Assembly (NCBI GenBank): GCA_025738555.1
Contig: JAOVFP010000007.1
Location: 1,302,001-1,366,000 of the forward strand
Direction: 5' to 3'
Source of the DNA: Cyathus striatus
Taxonomy: Eukaryota; Basidiomycota; Agaricomycetes; Agaricales; Nidulariaceae
Length of the DNA: 64,000 nucleotides
Each line of letters begins with the position of its first letter. Within the stretch, counting starts at the first letter, position 1. The position numbers were made by a program, and so were the translations under genes. This document shows, piece after piece, positions 56,790-64,000 of the stretch. The notes under the pieces were generated by a model. It was not told the origin of the DNA, made no database searches, and worked only from the letters and a program-made list of their open reading frames with translations.

Positions 56790-58330
56790 CTCGTATTATC
56801 CACCTTGCCAATTTGTTCCTGGAGTTCCTTGCACGAACCTAGAGGGGGTACGATATGGTGATTCCGTTGGGTGTGGAAGCGCGTATGGGGATGGACCGGG
56901 GGGGTAAGGGTGCGTGTCGATGACCGATTGGAGAGAGGGGCAAGAGTGCGAGTTGGTAGAGTGTGATTTGTGGAATAGAAGGGGGATGGGGGAGTTGGAG
57001 GTTGTAGGATGTGCTGAGGTGCGTCCTCCTGCACCAGGGTACAGGGATATCATACGTTTTTATGTTTTTTGAAATAAATTAGGGATATGGAAGGTGAGTG
57101 CCCGAGCACGAGGCACAAGTGAGCTCAGGAGAGCTCTGAAGAGGAAGCGAAAATGGCTATGGAGAGTGAGCGATGTAATCCTCTCTTCAGTCCCTCATAC
57201 GCTTCGTGAGATCGTCTTCACCGAACGCGTCGGTACATTTTGTCCGATTTCGACTGGGAGGCCTTGGCGCGCTGATCGAACGATGCAAAATTCCAGGAGG
57301 AGCATAGAACATGGGCTGGTGCATGCCTCCCCCCTTCTCCACTTCCTTCCCCTCCTAAAGCATGTTGCACCCAAGACGTCCTTCCCTCTGGCCTCACGAG
57401 CACTGTATCCCAACCTCACACCAACACTCACAGGCCTCGCAAACGGACTCTTCTGTAGTAGATGGACAAGCCAAACCAGCGCCGAGTTAGAGTGGGATCA
57501 AGGGGAAGAGGAGACGAGGGAGGGTAGATCCTATAATGTTGGATACGTGGAGTGCCGCCGACCAAGAGTTTGGTTGGTCCCAGAGCGAGGACGGAGTTTA
57601 GCAGGGAGAAGAGGGGCTTTACACGGAGAAGTAGGAGACTGGTGAGAGTGTGGGGTGTATGGGCTTGGAGATGCGACGTTGCCTCCTGCTGAGGTAAAAG
57701 GGCTGAATGCGGGGATGGACCACCCTGATTGAGTGTGCCTAAGGGAGCTTATCATGGTCTGTATGTAAATATGTGAGCGTGATGTATGTCGAAACAGGGA
57801 GATAGGAGGGAGGGAGTGGGAGAAGACGTTGGAGAGCGAGAGCGAGATGGAAGTCAGGAGAAGGGAGGGAGCAGACATAAGGTACTTGAGGGCGGGGTGG
57901 GGTGTAACATGTAATCGTTGGGCTGTCACCGAGAGAATACCTGAGATCGTCTATTGTACGACTAGATTGGCATCAGTGTAGTTCGTAGAGTGATATAAAA
58001 GCATGCACTGTTCATCTAAACGAATCCACCTTAGCCCAAACCTATCCTTGAGCGCCTATCCCAACAATCCAGCCATCCGAGAACGATCTATATGTTCGCA
58101 TCATGTACAGGCACTTCGAATGCTTGTGATTCTTCGTCGAATAAAAGAGTAGTATGTGGACAGAGGGAGAATGAGACTTTGGAGAGGAAGAGAACCGCAC
58201 TAACATGATGATGAACCGACTGAGGTAAGAGCAAGGATGAGCGACAGGAATTACCGAACATGTGATTTTCACCTCGGTCCGGACCCGCTGGTGCTAGGCC
58301 ACCGGCGCCTTCGGCAACCACATGCTTCCA
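56790..58330 (-). pseudogene. DUF6699-family gene copy D', with leader, 3'-truncated
   Basis: The leader runs from about 58330 (complement of the GCCGAAGGCGCC block) to 57.57 kb, with WSIPAFSPFTSAGGNVASPS and a Pro-rich stretch at about 57.75-57.66 kb. The DWREDY-equivalent region lies at about 57.25-57.15 kb. The core at 57.04-56.80 kb is broken in frame and ends before RVDFLG, abutting C' exactly as D abuts C. This leader is more complete than that of D, which lacks most of it. Confidence 0.6.
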
Positions 58331-59505
58331 ACTCTCTCACCCAACTCTCACCGCTCTTATTGTCCCCAGTTCTTCAGTCTTTGAAATTTTTTTGAGTACT
58401 CTATTGGATGAACGCAGTCCTGATATTCCTAGTACTTCAAAGTAAACTATAATGGCAACAGAGAAACTATGATACCTCACCTTTACTAAGTATCATGGAT
58501 GGGGGATTCGTGGTTCGCTAGAGAAGCATGGTGGTCATGAAGTAATGGAGGCTTGGGAGCTTTATGGGCAACCTGGTACGTTACCTGCACCGCACTATCG
58601 ACGTGATATACGCTGAACTCATGAATTGAGACATTACCAGCTCAGTTTTGGAGCAAGGAAAAGCCTCAAGGAGCCCTCGAAGATCCTTTGGTACAGGAAG
58701 ACGTATCCAGTGTCCACGTTTGCCTAGCTGCAGATGATGCCACTGTCATAGCCGAGGTCTAGAGGGGGCAATGAGTTTCCCTAACCTAATAGTATGGCAC
58801 CGGGGAAAGCGTGGAATAGATCGTATCTCTCACGCTCCGGTGTAAAGAATAGTACGCGCTGCTCATCCTATCCTATCCTTCGATAACTTATCAGATAATT
58901 ATCTTGGGGTCCTGGATGCGCGACAACAACAGATATTTCAGCCAGAAGTGAAATGCAGTCATGGTTGTTGGCAATGTACTTCAAGAATATCGACAATGTG
59001 GCATCACCTAAATCTTTGGCGTTGTTGGGGATTTTTTTCACTGCCCTTGTGCATCAAGGTCTCAGTCTCACTTGGTCTCGGGAAACATAACTTTTACACT
59101 TCCTAGTATTCATAGGCAAGCGGACAATAGTTATTGTGATCGTTTCAGTATCTTCACTCATCTCCGTAACACCCAGTACAGCTTTCACCTACAGCGCTCA
59201 ATTCAGTATAAAAAGAGCACTATTATTCGTTTTTCTTCTCGTGGAAGACACCAGTGAACATCTATACCCATGAGAGACACGGGGCAGTCGGGAACGCGAC
59301 TTATGAATATGATCATCACATCGTTCTTCGCAATTGTGTTTGGTTCACACGTCGAGAATCGACAGTACAAAATACTTAATGCTGTCCAAGATTCTAAGCG
59401 TCCACTTTGCCATCATAGTTTCAGATGAATCGACTAGACACGATATCTGTATGTTTCTATACGTTTTTATTGTGAAAGCACCAGCTATCTACGCGCACTA
59501 TAGTA
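58331..59505. other. Spacer carrying the empty site of the NST1 fragment
   Basis: 58.37-58.46 and 58.80-58.91 kb match 23.18-23.46 kb. Then, from 'ttatcttgg' at 58.91 kb, the sequence continues as 25.84 kb onward (tcctggatgcgcgacaac). 59.17-59.46 kb is an R1 module. No gene recognised. Confidence 0.6.
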
Positions 59506-60321
59506 GGGGGGGTCAGAGTAGTCGATTCGAGGCAGATTCGGACTCCGATTCCACTCTGATTCGAAGTGGATTCTGACGTCGATTCAACGATAAGAATCTG
59601 TCTTGAATCGGGTTCTACTGTGACTGCCCCATTTTTACATTTGGATTCCGGTTCGATTCTAGTTTGATTCACATGATGACACCATCTGCTGATGTCATTA
59701 ACTTGTCGTTATCTTGTACTGAATTATGTATATACACGAGATATTGGAGATTTCTTGCGACAAGTAAATAAGACAACAACTAAGTATCATATGAATGTTC
59801 AGACAACAGACTACTAATACCGCAGACATTTAACAGGTCCTGAGTTTGATCCCCACTCAGTCATTCCAATTCCTGTCATAATCTACTTAATTGTAAGCAG
59901 CCACGCATAGCCTCAGTAAGTACTTAGTGTAGCGTATATGGTGCCAATATCCAGCCAGTAGGCCTCCGTTGTAAGTATCATGACTTCATAATCAATTCGC
60001 TTACAAATGAGTGCCCGCCGCTAGGTTGGGCAATGGGCAATGGGCATTGAACATGTTGAAATTTGAATGGACAAAGTCAAACGGCAAGCCGGAGGTTGGA
60101 TATTTCATAATAATTATCAAAATGAATATTGATATTTATTGTAAATATGGTAAAATACACATAGAAAACCAGAATCTGGATTCGAGTATGTGTGCGAAGC
60201 AGCTCAAAAGTCGCTTCAAACAGCTAGATGGATTCGCGATTCTCCCACGATTCTGGCTGTCAAGAATCGAAGTAGAATCAAACTTCGAATCCATTTAGAA
60301 TCGGTCTACTCTGACCCCCCC
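59506..60321. mobile_element. 816-bp inverted-repeat transposon, probably non-autonomous hAT-like
   Basis: Terminal inverted repeats GGGGGGGTCAGAGTAG with CGATTC following, at 59506 and, inverted, at 60321. It is flanked by TAGTA on both sides (59501-59505 and 60322-60326); the unoccupied site in copy 1 near 26395 reads CACTATAGTAAAAC, confirming a 5-bp duplication. The terminal 100 bp on each side are packed with GATTC/GAATC motifs in both orientations. The open frame at 60011-60298 includes WTKSNGKPEVGYF but no recognisable transposase. Confidence 0.8.
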
Positions 60322-60892
60322 TAGTAAAACGTGCTGTGTGGATTCTCTGCGTCACATATTCTCGACCACCACTTAGTCCAGCCAAGTGATACTTCCATAA
60401 CGCAAACTTGTATCCTTACCTAGTGAGCAAGGCTCGACGAAAATATAACATAATAAGTCTCATTGTAATGACAGTAGCGTCTCCTTCAAAGGTTTCCGTA
60501 AACCCGTCGCTCGATTGAAAGGGTAGTTTTACATAATCATGTGCATGGAAGGTAGTTAAAGAGAGAGCAAGCGAAGTATAAAAATTCACGATTGCAGTCG
60601 GTTGCTCACACGGCTAGGCGAGAGGCCGCAGTGCTGTTGTCGTTGAATATTACTAGGGGTACCTGTGGTGTGTTCGTCATAGTAATGAGGAAACTCAAAA
60701 TTTTCAGTAAATAATCGAACTATCGTTAACTATTCGTAATCAGATGCTACTGAGCCGCAGCCTACATTGACGCATTGGAAATAAGGACTTGCGATGTGTT
60801 CGTCTGGTAAAGCAGTTTTAAAGCTTAAAGGTTCAAAATCAATAATTTCACCTGGGTAACCCGATATCCTTAACTTGAGTGAACCTCGTGTG
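60322..60892. other. Spacer matching 26.4-27.9 kb with deletions
   Basis: 60.33-60.89 kb aligns in pieces with 26.40-27.20 kb; the segment corresponding to 27.2-27.9 kb, including the R2 module, is missing. No gene. Confidence 0.5.
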
Positions 60893-63690
60893 GTTCAATG
60901 TTGCCGAAAGCGTGGGAGTAGGGCCAGAGTCGCATGGTCGGCAATGGCCGTGCTGGCGTCTCGCTTCCGCGCAGTCTGTTCATCCTCTCGATTCCTCTGC
61001 TCTGACCTCCACCGCGATTAATTGCCTCTCCAAGTCGCTTTTTTTTTGGACGTCGGACATCGAACTCTTACTACATCTCTACTCGACAAGGCCCAATGGA
61101 AATGCTGTGTGTGGTGCTCGAACTTCTTGGGTGGCTAGGGCTTCCCACTTCAATGTTGTGATTAGACACTGCTCTCTACAAGAAGACGCTTCTCTGGTAC
61201 ATTATCGAAGGAAGGACAGGATTGGGTTAGGTAGGATATTAATGAGCAGTACGTGTTTTCTTCAAGTTCTCACACTGCGGATTGCATGCATACTCTGTGA
61301 CTGATGTGAATATGATCATACAGCAGACGCACGACGGTAAAACAAATACATCCCACCTCCGCCTCAAACTCATACGTCTCTTTGTCCCCCTCCTTCCCTC
61401 TCCTTCTCCACCACCTTCTCCCAGGTCTTTTCTCACTCTTTCCCTCCCTCGATCTCAGTCACACTCGCACGCTTCACAGGCCATTGTCAGTTCTCGCAGG
61501 CACAATATCCCAATGCGCACCACCAAGTTCATACACCCAGCACTCTCCCAGCTGGCAAGCACCCACTTCACTGTGGAATGTACCTTCTTCTAGTCATGGA
61601 AAGTCTCCTTCCCCCTCATCCTATCATTCTAGCTCGTGGACAGCAACACTCCACACGCCGATATGCCCCCCGAACCCCACAACAGAAGATACTCCTCTGA
61701 TACCTAGCCGAAGGGAGGGCAGTATTGGATAGGTTAGGATAAGATTAGGCTGGGAGTACGTGTTTATTTCTTATTTTGCGACATATACTGATCTAATCGT
61801 ACAACAGAGGACGCATTCCTAGCGCATGATAGCAAAACGACTACATCCCTCCACATTTTCAAACTCAAGCTCCGTACGTCCTTCTCCCCCCTCCCCCCCT
61901 CTCCCTGTTCTCTCTCGCACGTCTTCGTACAATCCCTCCCCACCTCTCCAACGACATCTCCTACTCTTTCCCCCCTCTCTCCCACACGCTTACGTCCACA
62001 TTGACAGACCATGAGCCGCCCCAAACAAAATGCAACCCCATCAGGCTTGCCTAACCCCGTACTCGGTCCCTTCACCTCAGCATGAAACAAACAACGCCGC
62101 AACCCCAAGCCCATACACCCCATGGTCGCCCTGGCCACCCACACCCCGATAGAACGCTCCATCTCGACAACGCATGTTCTCTCCTCTTTCTGTCACTCAC
62201 CTGGCTAGTGGCCAGCGGTTGTGCATACGCCTTTATGTCCAGCGATACTACCCCTTTATCGCATTCGAACTCGACGCTGGAACCACGCATGGCTCACTCT
62301 CAGATACTGTACCTGTCTAGAAGAGGGATCTGTTTGGATGAGTGGTACGTGCTTTTCCCCCACTCTACCGCCTACGCTGATGTTATCGTACAACAGAAGA
62401 TCTATTAGCCGCGTTCCCGGCAAACATGCGTACTTCCCTTCTTCCCCTTAAGCTCACGTGCTGTACGTTCTTTTCATTTCCATTTCCATCCCCCACATCC
62501 TCTCCCACGTCTTCTCCCATTCCATCCCTCCCTCAATCTCAATGGCAGCTGTCGCTCGCACTCTTCGTAGACTATGATAAGCCCCCTCAAGCGCAGTCCC
62601 CCAATCGGCGCAACTCCACAGTAGGCCCTTCAACCTCCGAAGGAAGCAATCCTCCAAGCCAATGCGCCTAATACTCCCTGGTCACTCCTTACTATGGAAC
62701 GCCCCAGTTAGGTCATGGTGCCCACCTAAGTCGTGGCCAGCGGTACTCCAGACACCGAAAAGTCCAACGATAACGACATTCTTCCGTACGTCCGTCAATC
62801 ACCTTCCCTCTCGCACTCAGCGCTCGTGCTGAGTTGGTCAGCTCATAGAAGAGTCCATTTGTGGGACCTACGAACGCAAGTTCAAGGTTAGGACACGGTG
62901 AAGGGTATACGTCTTGGAGGAGTGAGGGGCTGCCTTGGGTGCAACATTGAGGAGGAAGAGGGGAAGGAATGTATCTTCCCATGCCATACTTCCCCTCCTC
63001 CGAGGAGCTGTATAGGTCGATCTGCTCACCACGGGGTCAGTGTCGGACGGGGGTACGAAGAGTTTACCGAGACATTAACGAAACAGCCGAGCGATTGGAT
63101 GGAGGATTACGTTGCTCCTTCTTTACATGTCTGTTTTCACCTCCAACTCAAGAATCACGCTCACGCTTGATATGCCTAGTCTCCCGAGAATCCGAATTAC
63201 TATATCCTCGTACTTGGACGCAGGAGCCCACCACTGCATCGCATACGACTCCTCCCCCTTCTATCCCCAAATCACATTACACCGGCTCGTTCTCCAATTC
63301 CAGGCTGGCTAATCAATCACCCTCATACACCCAGCGGCATAATCGTATCCGATCTTTTTCCATGTCTACAGTTCGTACGAAGAGCTCCAAGAACGGATTA
63401 GGCAGGGTGATGATTACGCGTTGACAGTAGGAAGGGAGAACCTGTGAGTGGAGCAGCGACTGGTAGTTGTGCGGATGATAAGGGGTTATTTTGATAGGGT
63501 ATTTTGGGGGTCGGTTTCTTGCGCGAGGGATGTTTGTGAGATTTGTGGATGGGAAGTGAAAAGTCCACGGGGTAGGCTGTGGAGTTTGTTTATGGAATGG
63601 GGAGAAGAGATTCAAAGCTGTGAGGCGTGGTGGTTGTTTCACTTCGTCGTCGTTTGGACTCTGGAGTGGCAGCGGAAGGTTAGTGTGGGT
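60893..63690 (+). pseudogene. DUF6699-family locus F' with leader modules
   Basis: Duplicate of locus F: leaders at 60.9-61.66, 61.73-62.19 and 62.20-62.73 kb, and body at 62.9-63.42 kb with EFTETLTKQPSDWMEDYVAP. The C-terminal part at 63.45-63.6 kb reads GYFGGRFLARGMFV in one frame and FDRVFWGSVSCARDV in another. Stops and shifts are shared with F or private. It lacks the 185-bp insert. Confidence 0.58.
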
Positions 63691-64000
63691 CTTCTTTCAT
63701 GGTGGTATCGAAATCTGCAAGGCTTCATATCATGTACATGTTTAAAGGGTATATATATATGGTATAAATTCAATCGAACAGCTCAGCTACGAAAGAATAA
63801 CGCAAATGGCGACAAAGTAGAAAGAAGTGAAAGAGAAAGAGAAAGAGAAAAAGTGTGAAGAAACATGGTAAAGTAAGTAAGTGAGTACTATAATTTATTA
63901 AAGCTTTCGAAACCATGGAATGTGGTTTGAAGAATTGTCGCAGAAAGAACGACACCCCACAGCGCTAAGGACTTTGCGGATGTGAAGTTCTTCAACCTCC
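63691..64000. other. 3' flank of F', runs off the window
   Basis: Matches 30930-31240 of copy 1, including the short AGAGAAAG run and the last 115 bp of the hypothetical frame at 31130-31699. Confidence 0.6.

Larger units (their letters stand above)
36840..64000. repeat. Segmental duplication, copy 2
   Basis: Broadly co-linear counterpart of 4191-31240. It still matches copy 1 (31125-31240) when the window ends, so the duplication continues to the right. Confidence 0.85.

Noticed and set aside
4191..64000. Repeat arrays as CRISPR
   Set aside because: All arrays are coding TPRs, minisatellites or transposon ends; there are no regular repeat-spacer units, no cas genes, and the genome is clearly eukaryotic.

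Overview
This window looks like nuclear DNA of a filamentous basidiomycete, probably an agaricomycete. The reasons are the 47-61 nt GT..AG introns, NB-ARC genes with kinesin-light-chain-type TPR repeats, a cluster of DUF6699-type genes, an NST1 gene fragment, a remnant of a KDZ-transposon-associated CxC gene, and hAT and Tc1/mariner-like DNA transposons. No rRNA, intact tRNA or CRISPR is visible. Most of the window is decayed or transposon-derived.

The main architectural feature is two broadly co-linear copies of one ~27 kb unit in direct orientation (about 4.2-31.2 kb and 36.8-64.0 kb, offset roughly 33-41 kb). Each copy holds, in order: an NB-ARC/TPR gene on the minus strand; a DUF6699 gene (A); a second (B); a convergent pair (C forward, D reverse); a repeat-rich spacer; and a DUF6699 locus with several leader modules (F). 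The copies differ by insertions and deletions. Copy 1 carries a 3.2 kb Tc1/mariner-like element, a 1.4 kb unknown insert and an NST1 gene fragment. Copy 2 carries a 3.47 kb hAT element inside its NB-ARC/TPR gene, a 0.87 kb inverted-repeat element, a 2.57 kb palindromic minisatellite and an 816 bp inverted-repeat element. Because each copy acts as the empty-site control for the other, several insertions can be delimited to the base.

Layout. 0-4.2 kb: CxC-family remnant and a decayed hAT copy. 4.2-9.1 kb: NB-ARC/TPR gene 1 with a stop codon exactly between the NB-ARC and TPR halves. 9.1-14.6 kb: DUF6699 copies A and B. 15.1-18.3 kb: Tc1/mariner-like element with four in-frame TGA codons. 18.3-22.5 kb: unknown insert and DUF6699 C/D. 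23.5-25.4 kb: NST1 fragment. 25.6-31.2 kb: repeats and DUF6699 F. 31.2-33 kb: fragment resembling the N-terminus of a LAMMER kinase. 33-36.8 kb: AT-rich, no gene recognised. 36.8-44.9 kb: NB-ARC/TPR gene 2 split by the hAT element. 45-64 kb: the second set of DUF6699 copies and inserts.

The likely living biology is the NB-ARC/TPR pair, which resembles the fungal NLR-like STAND proteins proposed to sense non-self. The TPR array of gene 1 has been recently homogenised and expanded, and gene 2 was recently hit by a hAT insertion. Only one DUF6699 copy (C) keeps an open core domain. All protein calls rest on motif recognition; no database search was run.
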